A stretch of 64,000 nucleotides of DNA from Choristoneura fumiferana (Eukaryota; Arthropoda; Insecta; Lepidoptera; Tortricidae): the NCBI RefSeq assembly GCF_025370935.1, contig NC_133483.1, positions 2,743,506-2,807,505 on the forward strand, given 5' to 3'. Below are positions 51,406-63,234 of the stretch, in pieces; position 1 is the stretch's first letter; the number at the start of each line of letters is the position of its first letter. The notes beneath the pieces are model-generated. The model was not told where the DNA came from. It saw nothing but the letters and a program-made list of their open reading frames with translations, and searched no databases. Made by a program: the position numbers and the translations under genes.

Positions 51406-52500
51406 AGAGTCTTTAGATTAAAATTAGAATAATAACATTTTAATGCTAAATGAAACCGCCCTCTACTTCAACTAATTGTTTTTAATTAAAATGTAATTGC
51501 TTCCGTGATCACTCTTTAAACGCGGTTATGTCCAAATTAAGTTTGGCTCAAACGTTTAAGGCCCATTCGTGTCGAAACGCAGACAAATACGGTTATTTGT
51601 AAACGTCACCGGGGAATTTACTACTTACCTTGATCTTGCATTCTACTCGTCCGTTTTTAGCGTATTTTATAGTAGTCCACCGCTAAGAAGTTAATCTTGG
51701 CGCCTTTCATCCTGGTACAGTCAACGTCATAAATCTGTGGCTCCAGTGAAAAGGGGTACAAGTCTGAATTTGGCCAAATTGAGTTATATAGACCAAAAAA
51801 CACAAAAAAAATAACGCATCGATTGTGTAAACGGATCTAAGATATCTTTAAAACAACGGAGTTTTCTGGTGGTCAAGGTAGAACTGCCTTAAAAAAGTTA
51901 GCAACAGAGGGTACTTGTCAAGTTGTATTTCTATTAACTAAAGTTTTGTTTGTGATTTATGATCTAAATTTAGTTGTACGTGCTGTTTTTCATATGGCGG
52001 GTGTAAAAAAATCTAAGCACACTTGAACCCCTAAAACAAGAACAGATTTATTTAGTTTACGTTGATACAAGTTAAGTTCAATCTCTTTACACAAAAAAAT
52101 AAAATAAAATATAAGATTAAGTTGAGCTGTGCCGTTTTCACAAATCGAATAAAAAAAAGTTTACGTGGAAAAGGATATAAGTCTTTGCGCGGAGGAATGA
52201 GCGGGTGAGTGGGGAGCCACGGCGCTCACGGATGAGCCACAATCGTGTGCGCTGACTTGTGCAGGGAGAACGCGCTTGCGAGCTGCGCAGTTGACGGTTA
52301 CGCGATTAAGTTATATCCTTTTTACACCAATTTTATTATTAAACTAATATGGCACATTGCATTCATTTTAAGGGTATTAATTAAGATATATCCTTGACAC
52401 CAATCATTTAATAAGAATGATTAAGAAAATCAAAATATCCATAGGACTAAAACTATTATTTAATTTAAATATCTAAAACTAAAACTTTAATTAAAAAAGA
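51406..52500. other. About 1.1 kb with no recognised gene
   Basis: AAAGGATATAAGT at about 52171 and ACTTAATCGC...AAGTTATATCCTTTTT at about 52310 hint at an inverted pair around a GC-rich segment, possibly another small element. Confidence 0.35.
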
Positions 52501-52504
52501 GAGG

Positions 52505-53700
52505 TGGGCTTCTTGCATGGTGCCCATCATGCAGGCAGCATTCCCGCGTTGAACTGCGATTGCGATTCTTTGCGCGAGAAAGCTGCGGCGCGAGGGTTGC
52601 CTGTTGCCTCCCTTAACCTATTGCTGAGCTTCCTGCGTAGCTCCAGCGCAACCCTTACCCCAAGGACCTAGAGTCTCGACGCCGAAAGCAAAAAATGATA
52701 TTGGGCGCCGAGACAGCTATATTTTGTGACCTTGAGGCGTTCCCGGGCGTCTACCGCCGCCCCCGCACGTTTGGTAGTTGCTGTTAGGTAGGACGCCGCC
52801 AGGGGGTCTGTACAGGTAGCGTTCCACACCAGCGCACGGCCAGTCTTCCAGGTATCAACGACATTCCGTCAGGGCGCTTGCCATCGCTCCGTACAATCTG
52901 GGGCTACAGAGCGGAGGGAACGTTGGCACTAAAGAAACCCTTCTGAGAATGTCGTTGAGAGTGGCGTGGCGGGACAGTCGGTCGGCACCTGAGGAACAGG
53001 AGAGGCCATGTTGGCCGAGACGGTCCACTGGAGCCCCACAAGAAACACAGTTGTAACTTTCGCAGATCCCAACTCACAGCCGTAGACCAGCAGCTATGCG
53101 TAGTGTCTGGGTCGATAAAAGTTCTAGTGTTGGGCGAGGGGTATGCATGGAGCCAGTAACCAGATTCTGGCTTGGACACAGCTTACAGTCTGTCCCGGTC
53201 CCTGCCTGTTTAAGGTTCTATTAATGCCTATAAGGTGGTGACGGAGGCTATTGTACTCCAGGCCTTCGCCTATGTGGTTTGGACGGGAGATTTGGACTCG
53301 GTCCAGCTAGCGAGTCATTCGTGGCCTCGTTCAAGCATGCAATCTCGTAGTTAATGCCTGCTGGAGCTTTTTTTTTTTTTTTTTTTATCGACTGGATGGC
53401 AAACAAGCAAGTGGGTCTCTCCTGAGGTAAGAGATCACCATCGCCCATAAACATCTGCAACGCCAGGGTATTTGCAGATGCGTTGCAACCTAGAGGCTAA
53501 GATGGGAATACCTCAGGTGCCAGTAATTTCACCGGCTTTGAGCTTGAGTATTCTGCCTGCGAGATCTAGCGTGCTGTGGATCGAAGATAGGAATGCCAGC
53601 AAAGCTACACTTGAATTTTGCGAAGTTCCTAAGCCGCCGTTCCTTATCGGTAAAGTGGCTTGGGTCCATGCCTGCTCGCTGAGATAAATGTTCAAAATGT
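52505..53700 (-). mobile_element. Decayed LINE ORF, C-terminal region, GC-rich
   Basis: From right to left on the minus strand I read WTQATLPIRNGGLG with VALLAFLSSIHS, then GINYEIACLNEAT, SGYWLHAYPSPNTRTFIDPD, DGKRPDGMSL, KTGRALVWNATCTD, FAFGVETLGPWG and QRIAIAVQRGNAACMMGT. The same ordered motifs close a family of reverse-transcriptase proteins from arthropod non-LTR elements that I recognise by pattern. Several frameshifts join these pieces, and a CTGGATGGC repeat at 53368-53537 splits the ORF. The Cys/His-containing segment typical after SGYW (residues C..C..H..H) is garbled. It is a dead element. Confidence 0.7.
53368..53537 (+). mobile_element. CTGGATGGC repeat inserted in the LINE relic
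   Basis: A T-run of about 22 leads into ATCGACTGGATGGCAAACAA, GTAAGAGATCACCATCGCCC and AATTTCACCGGCT. LINE coding sequence resumes on both sides. The copy is truncated at its far end. Confidence 0.8.
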
Positions 53701-54005
53701 TTTCAATTTGGGTTTTCATGAGACTATCAATTAGGTATGATCAAATGGGGAATTTTCGAACGAGGCAACAGTGAAGCAGGTAAGTGAAAGGGCCACTGCA
53801 ACAAAAAAAAATAACGAGGACAAACAAAAGTTTAATATCTCTGAGACTGCAATTTTCAGTTTAAAAAAGGCAGAATTTCCTAATTTTGACTACAATACAA
53901 GACGTATGATGACGATCAATGGCACACGGTAGTGCCTTCTATGAAGACGCGGAAAATCCCCCTACCTACCTGTGTGTTTGACATACTTAGATACTAATGA
54001 TGAGA
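53701..54005. other. No recognised feature up to the gap
   Basis: Nothing supported. Confidence 0.4.
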
Positions 54006-54211
54006 NNNNNNNNNNNNNNNNNNNNNNNNNNNNNNNNNNNNNNNNNNNNNNNNNNNNNNNNNNNNNNNNNNNNNNNNNNNNNNNNNNNNNNNNNNNNNNN
54101 NNNNNNNNNNNNNNNNNNNNNNNNNNNNNNNNNNNNNNNNNNNNNNNNNNNNNNNNNNNNNNNNNNNNNNNNNNNNNNNNNNNNNNNNNNNNNNNNNNNN
54201 NNNNNNNNNNN
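54006..54211. other. Assembly gap, 206 N
   Basis: A run of N. Two open frames running through it are artefacts of N translation. Confidence 1.
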
Positions 54212-54362
54212 GATTCGAGCGTTTATATTATTCGCGGCATATTCTTGTTGACATGGTGAAGATTCTCTTACAGTATCCAGGTTATCCAGTAGAATAAACC
54301 AGACAGACAGGAACAGGACGTCTAAAAATAGTCGGAAATGTCATCAATTTCTACAGTCCATT
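54212..54362. other. 151-bp sequence island between two gaps
   Basis: This isolated piece has no recognised repeat and no match that I can see in copy 1 of the duplicated block. Confidence 0.5.
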
Positions 54363-54462
54363 NNNNNNNNNNNNNNNNNNNNNNNNNNNNNNNNNNNNNN
54401 NNNNNNNNNNNNNNNNNNNNNNNNNNNNNNNNNNNNNNNNNNNNNNNNNNNNNNNNNNNNNN
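54363..54462. other. Assembly gap, exactly 100 N
   Basis: A length of exactly 100 is the usual placeholder for a gap of unknown size, that is, a scaffolding join. Confidence 1.
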
Positions 54463-55283
54463 TTGACATTAAACTATTATATCTTGGATCTTTTAAGTAC
54501 ACTAAAAAGTATGTATTAATTTCCCTACCAGTCTGAAGTCGGTCGGAGTGACTGCAAAAATAGTACGAAGGTGAGGTAAGACGACTATAGGTCCAGTCCT
54601 GCTGGCTCGTGCTGAGGCATCGACTTCAAACTGGTAGAAAATTATTTTCATGGTTTTTTGTAGTCGGTTAATTTTTTTTTTATAAATGTTTTTTTCATCG
54701 GAAGGAATTTTACCAGGGTCTAGTAGGGTTTTGTCGTTGCACGGCTAAACGACGAAGTAATTGCGGACGAACGATGACATGGTTTAGACACTTAGGTACT
54801 CGTAGATTCTACCTATTATACCAGGGACCCTTACAACCCTGCAAATGTTTTTAGGTGATTTATTTTTTTTATCTATATATTTTTTATTTACTTTGTTTGA
54901 AGAGATCAAGTGCCGCGTATATTGCAACTTACACGATTTTCTTACAGATCTGAACTGGGCTTTAGTAACGTACTCGTAATTTATTTCAAGCCCTGCCTTA
55001 TTGGATTTGCCATCTGCGCGAAATTGCGGTACTTCTGAGGTTCTTTATGGTTAATGTACTGGAAGTTTCTTAGGTGGTATAATGTAACGTATAATTGCCG
55101 ATTAAGTGGACATACATGTTATTAGAAACAATTCTGGTCAAAAAGTAACTGAAACTGGTGAGCATGTAGAAAAGACTAATAAGAATAAAACTCGAGGAAG
55201 CGAAAGATATTTATGAGTGTAACTTTCTATTGCACGTAAAAATAAGACTCGAGTCTAGTCAGGACTGGAATCAAGTCTAACCC

Positions 55284-55404
55284 CCGATTCACCATCCATT
55301 CATTTATTTGACGGATAAATGTGATGCCGTCTCTGTTTGTTTTGTTCGAATAAACGGAGACAGCATCACACTTTTCCTTCAAATAAAATTAATCACAGCC
55401 CCTT
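55284..55404. mobile_element. PIF/Harbinger-like MITE, copy 2, right arm shortened
   Basis: Counterpart of 26727-26861. The GGGTGGTGAA part of the right arm is deleted, leaving AATCACAGCCCC. Confidence 0.7.
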
Positions 55405-55604
55405 AGTCTAACATCTAGTAGCATGGTGAACGACTGTATTGCTCTGAAGATGGAAAAAATGTGCTCTGGTTGAGTTTGAAATACGTCAGTGTTGTGTGGT
55501 AGAGTTGATGGCTGGGTTTGTTTGATTTGTGTGTGTTCTACAGTGTCGAGGTGTGAGCATGAACACAGAGCAAACACATGAGCAAAGGTTTCAGTTCACT
55601 ATTA
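55405..55604 (+). repeat. Single arm of the GAAGATGAGCTC repeat, copy 2
   Basis: Counterpart of 26864-27062 with a few substitutions. The minus-strand frame at 55389-55577 exists only because of indels. Confidence 0.7.
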
Positions 55605-55606
55605 GA

Positions 55607-55799
55607 AACCGTGGTGGCCCAGTTTGACCTATGGCCTCTCAAGCAGAGGGTCGTGGGTTCGAAGTAGTTCGAACCCCGGCTCGCACCTTTGAGTTTTTCG
55701 AAATTCATGTGCGCAATTACATTTTAAATTTACCACGAGCTTTACGGTGAAGGAAAACATTGTGAGGAAACCTGCACAAACTGCGAAGCAATTCAATAT
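55607..55799 (+). mobile_element. tRNA-derived SINE, family 1, copy 2
   Basis: Counterpart of 27066-27258, with the same disrupted B box, so that disruption predates the split of the two blocks. CCACGAGC near 55734 is closer to the family consensus than CCATTAGC in copy 1. Confidence 0.8.
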
Positions 55800-56197
55800 C
55801 ATCGCTAGAATGCATAAGTATCGTTGACGTTTGACGTTTGCTTGCGATTGGCTCATTTAGTTATTTAACCAATCACGAGCAAACGTCAAACGCCAAACGG
55901 TCCTTACGGTACTAACGCCATCTAGCGATATTTCGTGTAAACCCTCATTCTGAAAATGCAAGTCCGTTTTTTTCCGTTGTATGATTGCACCCAATATTTA
56001 TATTAGCTGAGGTAATACAGGCTCGCGACACGGCTTTTTGCGCGATTCCGTCCGGATGTCCAGAATGAGTGCCGTTGTGATGACAACCAATTTTCTGTGA
56101 TCGTTTTCGTATAGAGAAGGGTCGGGTTTATTATTAACCACGGAAAAAGCCAGAATTACTGGCATGCGTCACTTCATCTACCATCTATGATATTTTT

Positions 56198-56866
56198 TAG
56201 GGTTCGGAGCCAAAATGGCAAAACGGAACCTTATGGTTTCGCCATGTGTCTGTTTCTGTCTGTCCGTCCGCGGCTTTACTCAGGGACTATCAATGCTAGA
56301 AATCTGTAATTATGCACGGATATATATGTAAACTATGCCGACAAAATGGTACAATAAAAAATTGAAAAATAAATGTTTTTAGGGTAGGTCCTCCATAATA
56401 TGATACGTAAAGAGGGGTTGTTTTTTTTTTTCTCATCCAACCCTATAGTGTGGGGTATCGTTGGATAGGTTTTTAAAACTTTTAGGGGTTCACTAAGACA
56501 ATTTTTCGATTCAGTGATTGGTTTGCGACAACTTCAACTATTCAACTTTAAAGTGCAAATTTTCATTAAAATCGAGCGCCCTCCCCCCCCCGTCCCCCTC
56601 TAAAATCTAAACCGGTGGGTGGAAAAATTTGAAAAAAATCAGGATGGTAGTAAGTCAAACTTTCAAGGAAAACTATAACGGCTAAGTTTGCTTGAGAATT
56701 ATTAGTAGTTTATGAGTAAATAGCAGCCTAAGGTATAAAATGTACCCAAACTTGGAAGATTCCGTATAAAATATGAAATCCTTATAAAAATATTACTTAA
56801 TTTGTTCGTAATGGCTACGAAACCCTATTTTTGGCGTGTTTGACACGCCTTGGCCGGTTTTTTTTA
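56198..56866 (+). repeat. GTTCCGTAGCC repeat, copy 2
   Basis: Counterpart of 27660-28327. It has several one-base deletions, and the C-run at 56579-56596 is expanded and interrupted (CTCCCCCCCCCGTCCCCC). Confidence 0.85.
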
Positions 56867-57824
56867 ATCGTAAAGGAGCAAAAGACTGTCATCTGATTGC
56901 ATACAGTGTTGTAACTTGAAGCTGCAGCTTGAATTCTGTGTTGTATGAACATTTATTGAAATTATTTAATTACAAACATCCTCGTAGACAAGGGACCAGT
57001 AAAACAAAGATGTTAATTGGTATTTATCAGGCTAATTTATAATAGGTTCTCCATTTTAACTTGTAAATAAAATGCCTTACAAACAGCAAACAACAGGCGT
57101 AAACACAACTCGGAAAACTTTTAACACTCCAATTATCTCTAACTCGGCGTCTAATTGAAAGCGCTGAAACATTTGGATGGGAATTACAAAATAAGGAAAC
57201 GAGTTGGCAAACACGTAGCCAAGATCATCAAGTTCACACGTCAGTGATTAAACCGGGGAAAACGAGGAAGACCCTTGGAAACGTGATACCCATGAGTGTG
57301 TCCAATTTGTCTGTTTACCACACAAGGCAAATCTGGACACAAGATTGGAATCAATCCTAGACAACTCAATATTATACATATTTTTAAACGAGCCATTGTT
57401 AATTGTATGTTTTATATCGGGGATCTAAGAAACTGTGTTCTAACAATTTCGACGGAATTTTCTGGACGGGAATGAGGGGGTATTTAAACTATGAGTAGAG
57501 TTTGAGTACCTCAAATCAGCTATCAAGATGTAATTTCGCATTGGCACGTTTCGATTCAACATTCCGGCTCATTACGGAGTCCCATAGCAATTACAGTTTG
57601 ATTGCTCAACATTTTTCCAATGAAGTTAAGTTAAGAGTTCCGTTAGTTGGACCCGTCGATTTTCGATTTTAGGAGTAGAGGAAAATGCAAAGGATTTTGG
57701 ATCACACTTGCACGTAAATAGAATTACAACAAGCAGTCTCACTTGATCGCGATGCCTTAAACAAAACTGACGGCACTTTTGTCTTGCAAAACCCAATCAT
57801 GTATGCTAAGGACATAACATCGTA

Positions 57825-57990
57825 GTACTCAAACGGATGGATCGATTGCAATGCATCTTTTTTTATGTGAAATCGAGTTTCTTTGCTGTGATTCTCAGTC
57901 ATGGTTTTATTAAAATCCGTTCAACCGTTTTTGAAATATTGGCATTTGAAATGACAAAGTCTGGGGTTTTTTAATTTTTCTAAGTTGATT
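57825..57990 (+). repeat. CCCCCGACGC-family repeat, copy 2
   Basis: Counterpart of 29326-29490. Confidence 0.6.
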
Positions 57991-58015
57991 TTAATGCAAT
58001 AATTATTTTTATTTT

Positions 58016-58245
58016 AAACTAGCTATTGCCCGCGACTCGGTTTTTTGTTTATCGCTATCCGCGCGAACTATGCAATTTCCGCTGTGATGCTATCCTATGT
58101 CCTTCCTCGGGACTCAATCTATCTGTACACTGAATTTCATCTAAATCGGTTCAGCGGTTTAGACGTGAAGAGGTAATAAATTAAGCAACAATCAGACTTA
58201 TAAAACTTTCGCAGTTACTTTTATGATTAGTGGGATTCTCTTTCA
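58016..58245 (+). repeat. CTAGCTATTGCCCGCGACT repeat, copy 2
   Basis: Counterpart of 29515-29745, with one-base deletions at homopolymers. Confidence 0.7.
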
Positions 58246-59083
58246 CTTTCCCAGTTGCCTAACAAAAAAAATGTTCGTTCCACAGATAAAAGTAATGTCG
58301 TCTTTGTTTATTCGGACAAAACAAACAAGAGACGGCATCACTGATATCCGTCACTTATTCCCCCCCCCCTTATTCTAGACCCTTATTCTAGACTATCCGA
58401 CCCTACTTTATTATACAAGGCTTTCAATATTGCAAAGCCTTCAACAAACGATGGCCTAATAATGCCGTGTTGGAACTCACTACAAAGGCACCCCAATGAT
58501 TCATTTTAATTAAATGTGTAACACAGTATTTACCTTGACTTGTATTAGGTATACGTATTATAGCTTTGAGCCTGTTATCCGCTGTATGTAACATAAGCAC
58601 AGAGGGATTTAACAATATAGCATTAACCCTTTGTTGCATGATTTAATATTTTCAGAAAATATTGTTAGAAAAACACCAAATTTTAATAATGAGAAAAATA
58701 TTTAAAAAAATCAGGGTAAAAGTTCAAGTTAAATTTAATTTTTTATCGCTATGCTATCATTTTTAATACTTCATGCAAATTGTAGTTAAAATTGTGTTCT
58801 GCTTGCGAAACAGAATAAGGTACATACAGTCTTATAATTAAAACAATTCGATTTTTTTTTCAGAAAATGAAAAAGTCTATGGTATCATTTATATATATGC
58901 ATCTAATCTTTCTTTCCATTTTTGCAGCACATAAATATATGTTTGTGGTTTATTTCTTGTACTATTCTAGATTCGCTACGGTTTTTCGTTGTTGGAAATT
59001 ACTGGACAAAAACATTTTAACGTTGCATAAAAAAACCCGGATTGCATGTTTCTAATCCTATTTAGCAATTGAAATACGTCGTT

Positions 59084-59330
59084 TGGACGTCCGGATGGCT
59101 AAGTGGTTAGAGAACCTGACTACGAAGTTTGAGGTCCTGGGTTCAAATCCCGGCCGGGGCAGATATTTGTGTGAATAACACGAATGTTTGTTCTCGGGTC
59201 TTAGATGTTTAATATGTATTTAAGTATGTATTTATCTATATAAGTATGTTTATCCGTTGCCGTTTGGGACTAGGTCAATTGGTATCAAATGTCCCATGAT
59301 ATTTATTTTATATTTATTTATTTAAATTTA
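59084..59330 (+). mobile_element. tRNA-derived SINE, family 2, with intact A and B boxes
   Basis: TCCGGATGGCTAAGTGGTTA, GAGAACCTGACTACGAAG and GGTCCTGGGTTCAAATCCC give intact A and B boxes. The 3' TAGTATCCATAGTACAAGC segment present in copy 1 (30587-30831) is deleted here. Of the two, only this copy keeps the Pol III promoter boxes. Confidence 0.85.
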
Positions 59331-59869
59331 AGAATGGTGCTACCCCGAATCTGTAGGAATTTTGGAACAAGAAGTACCTAGCTTTCTCGTAAGTGTAACA
59401 AATTTCCCCAAATAATTGGGATGCTGCAAAAATTTCCGTGGGAATTTCTATCCTAGCCTATCTTACTAATATTACATGTTTGTGAAGATGTTTGGAGGTT
59501 TGGATGTATGGATTGATAAACGGATTTACATGAAACTTGGCGTAAGTACAGATAGACAAAGAGACATAAAATACTTGATATCCCGGTAAAGCCTTCCCGT
59601 GGGAATATTTGTAAGGATTATAAACACTCACTCTTTTGGTTCATTACTCTATGAGCATAAGTAAGACATGTTCTCCCTTAACTTCGAAGTTTTAGCTAAT
59701 TTCCAAAGATTAGCTGAAGAAAATTGGGATAAAACAAGATTATTCCTTGAGCTTGATAATTAATAGGTACGTACCGACTTACTTAAGTTTAATTCAGTTT
59801 TCCTTTCTTTGTTTGATCCTATTACCACGAAATAAATAATTTAGTGAGAATTCGTAAAAGCTGTATGAG

Positions 59870-60215
59870 CTGAATTTGTACTTCAAAATTGAATATTTTG
59901 CAAATAAATCACTGAATCTAAAAATCGTTTTAGCAACCCCGTAATGGTTTTAAAGACCTATCCAACGATACCCCACACTATAAGATTGGATGCGAATAAA
60001 AAATCACCCCCACTTTACGTCTATGGAAGGTACCGTAAAAATTTTTTTTTTAATTTTTAATTGTAGAATTTTGTCGGCATAGTTTACATATAATAATTGA
60101 GCAAAGTTACAGCTTTCTAGCATTGATAGTCCCTGAGCAAAGCCGCGGACGGACAGACAGACATGGCGAAACTATAAGGGTTCCGTTTTTGCCATTTTGA
60201 CTACGGAAGCCTAAG
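59870..60215 (-). repeat. GTTCCGTAGCC repeat, copy 2, terminus deleted
   Basis: Counterpart of 31520-31851. It retains the middle of the repeat (TATCCAACGATACCCCACAC, CACTTTACGTCTATGG) but lacks the GGCCAAGAGCGTGTCGG terminus and its flank, the reverse of the situation in copy 1. Confidence 0.8.
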
Positions 60216-62119
60216 AACGAGAAGTGACTTGCAGTAGTTTTGATAGATGACATCACAAACCAATACTGGCATAATAATATGTTGACGATCGAGTTGTTCA
60301 AGTGGCCTAGTCGGGGACGGTATCATTCTCGACACTTAGCTAAAGCCTAGATGACGGCAGCTAAAAGGTGGGTGTTCAAATTCTGAATAAAGCACCCAAA
60401 TATCTTTTAAATTTTTGTTATAGCGTAAATTGAATAAAGATATTTTGACTGAAACAATTATCTAAAGATGGGCGGCTGTCAAACGTGACAATCGGTTGAG
60501 TACCTAGTACTCTGTACTTATCATGAACTTTTCCTAGTTTACCTAAGATTCTACTTGCATTCCCAGCTCGAACTTATCAACAAGTTAGCAAAGAACTTGC
60601 ATAAAGATAATCCCATTTGACCTTGCAAGCGAACGATCAGTTCTGGTAATAGGGCACTCCGCAAGCAGGGAGGACGTGCGGTGGCTTCCAAGGGCGCCAT
60701 TAACTCCTCGTCGGGGCTTATTATCATAATCACTGCATTAACGTTTGTTTGCATTGGCTGCCTTTGATGCGTTCGAGGCAATGACTGACGCTTTAAGGTA
60801 TGTTGGCTCCACCAAGGAGTGCCAGCAACGTATATTTCATAAATTATTGAATAAATTATCTTTATCGTTATTATAGAAATGCACCTCAGATTTCAAGACC
60901 TTTTTTGCAAAGAAATCTTGCTAGATCCATTTTTCTTATAAATGTATTTAATATCGTTTTTTTTTACATGAGACAACTTTTCTGTGTCTCTGTCAATGGT
61001 TCTCCTTATTCGGACGCATCTGCAGTATCAGTGTTAGATAGCGGACACTCGTTCCCACGCAACACGGTAAAAGTACATAGACAAACCGTCCTTGTAGCAA
61101 CCTCCTTGCTTATGCAAATACAGCTCATTACTCTTGCCGCCATTATTATGTATCTCACGTATCGTTATCTCACCGATACACAAGTTCTCACGTAATTTCA
61201 CGCAAACGCAGATTTAGTTTGAATAAGTTCATCCATTAAGGCGCGTACATTCGCCAACGCCAAGCATTCTACTGGCTGGCTCGTGAAGCTGATGTTCTGG
61301 CGTCTACGTCACTTTGCGAGGAAATATGCTTCTTTAATACCTTCTTGGCTAGTAGAAAAAGATAAATAAATTGTACAACAAGAGCATAAAATGAGCCATT
61401 TTACACAAGACGTTCATATAGCCACCTGAGCTGGTACGGCTAGGGTGGATAGACTCGTCGAAGCACAGGGTTCAATGCTCGAGTTTTACACTCTGCTTTT
61501 CACTTCGATTGCGAGGTAAAATTCCCTTCGTGCCATCGTTTCTTCGTGGCGTCCCAATTTAGGATTTTCCATAGACATTTCTCAAAAAAACTGAGGACAC
61601 AATAAACCAGACCCGGAACCACTACAGCATTTATAGTTCAAACACTCGCTTCCCGAGGGAATCGAACTCACATACACAGTCTTCATTTACAGTCAAACAG
61701 TGTCATTGGTGCAGCCGGTAGGTCAACTAGGTCACTCCTGTAGCCCTTACGGACTACTTAGAGGCCCAGCCAAGATCACAGGCAACCAGCGTTTCAGCGA
61801 GCGTGTTCACTATTCATTGCGTTTGTTGACAAGTTACCATAGTGTGGCGAGCGTGTCGGCTGCGCAAAGAATAGAGGAACCACTTGACACGCCGCCGATC
61901 GTGTGCAATGTAAGATCCGTAAGAAAAGGTTTGGTTTTTGCTTTTAGCAGCAAGAATCGTGACTTCGCCGCTCATTCACAATTTATACTGCTTCGTTCGT
62001 TATTCCGTGGAATTAGGTAACACTTAAGGGTTTTGCGGTGCCTCGGTCAAGTATTTTTGAGCAACAAAAGTATACAAAACTCTTTGAATACTTAATATAG
62101 GCATTCGTACGTGTTAATT
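60216..62119. other. Copy 2 of the repeat-poor segment
   Basis: Counterpart of 31852-33755. No gene recognised. A small patch at 61007-61025 (TATTCGGACGCATCTGCAG versus TATGCGTATGCTGCAG) differs more than its surroundings. Confidence 0.4.
61700..62020 (+). other. Unrecognised 106-codon open frame, copy 2
   Basis: Counterpart of 33334-33654, with the frame intact and two substitutions. No domain recognised. The pair alone cannot show selection because the whole surrounding block is also similar. Confidence 0.2.
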
Positions 62120-63234
62120 TTTAACCGACTTCAAAAAAGGAGGAGGTTATCAAGTCGGTTGTATTTTTTTTTTTTTTTTATATTTGTTACCTCAGAACTC
62201 CGTAATTTATGAACCGATGTTTTATTTTTTTTTGCGTTCGTCTAGGAATGTCTTCAAAGTAATCCCAAAAGCACCAAATCAGGATCTGATGATTGGACCT
62301 TAAGGAAATCGAGGGAACTCTTCAAATGTTGTAGGGACGCCTATACTTATAGTACATTGGATATATTTAGTAGTAACTCGTGCATTTGCTCTTGAAAATC
62401 ACCATTTGGTGAAGTGGAACTGATGATGAAGACCACAGTTGACCATCACAGTTATTACTCAATAACAAGTATTTCACGGGTTGAATTTTAATTACTTTGA
62501 CACATTTGCTAGGCAATTTATACTCCTCGTAATGCATATGGTAAAACGGGTGGTGAAGCACCAGGACTCCTCAATAATGAACGTCTCTGCATCGGAAAAA
62601 GCAATCTTTCGTAAAAGGTTACGAGCAGTTGGTATTAAAATATTGTATCTTCGATTATTTACACTAAAAAGAATGAAAAAAATATTTTATAAGAAAAAAA
62701 TTGAACCGACTAACTACAAAAAACCATGAAAATAAATTTCTACCAGTCTGAAGTCGGTCGGTGCCTCAGCACGAGCCAGCAGGAGTGATTGAAGCCCAAC
62801 ATATAGTGCGTAGGTGAGGTAGATGACTATAGGTCCACTCCTGCTAGCTCGTGCTGAGGCACCGACCGACTTCAGACTGGTAGAAAATTATTTTCATGGT
62901 TTTTTGTAGTCAGTCGGTTAATTTTTTTTATATAAAATTTTGTTAACAAAACTGCTTCGGATCAGCATATTAAATTGTGATTAAGAAAGATTTATGATAA
63001 TAAAAAAAGTAATCCACAAAGCGCAATATCTTAAAAGCAGAACCGATTTTGATAAAGCATGTCTAAGAATCATCGCTAGAAAACCTGCTACAAGCAAAAA
63101 AAACGCATTCAAATTGGTTCACCCGTTTAAGAGTTACCGTGCCGCAGACAGACACAAAGACACACAGACACGTAAATTTGAAATGTTAAATACAACCGAA
63201 TTGATAACCTCCTTTTTTTGAAGTCGGTTAGCAA
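62120..63234 (+). mobile_element. AACCGACTTC TIR/foldback element, copy 2
   Basis: Counterpart of 33756-34868. The inner hairpin is better preserved here: CAGTCTGAAGTCGGTCGGTG and CCTCAGCACGAGCCAGCAGG on the left pair with CCTGCTAGCTCGTGCTGAGG and CACCGACCGACTTCAGACTG on the right (about 62745-62880). Confidence 0.75.

Noticed and set aside
53972..54259. Two open frames crossing a run of N
   Set aside because: Unknown bases were read as open codons. There is no sequence evidence.
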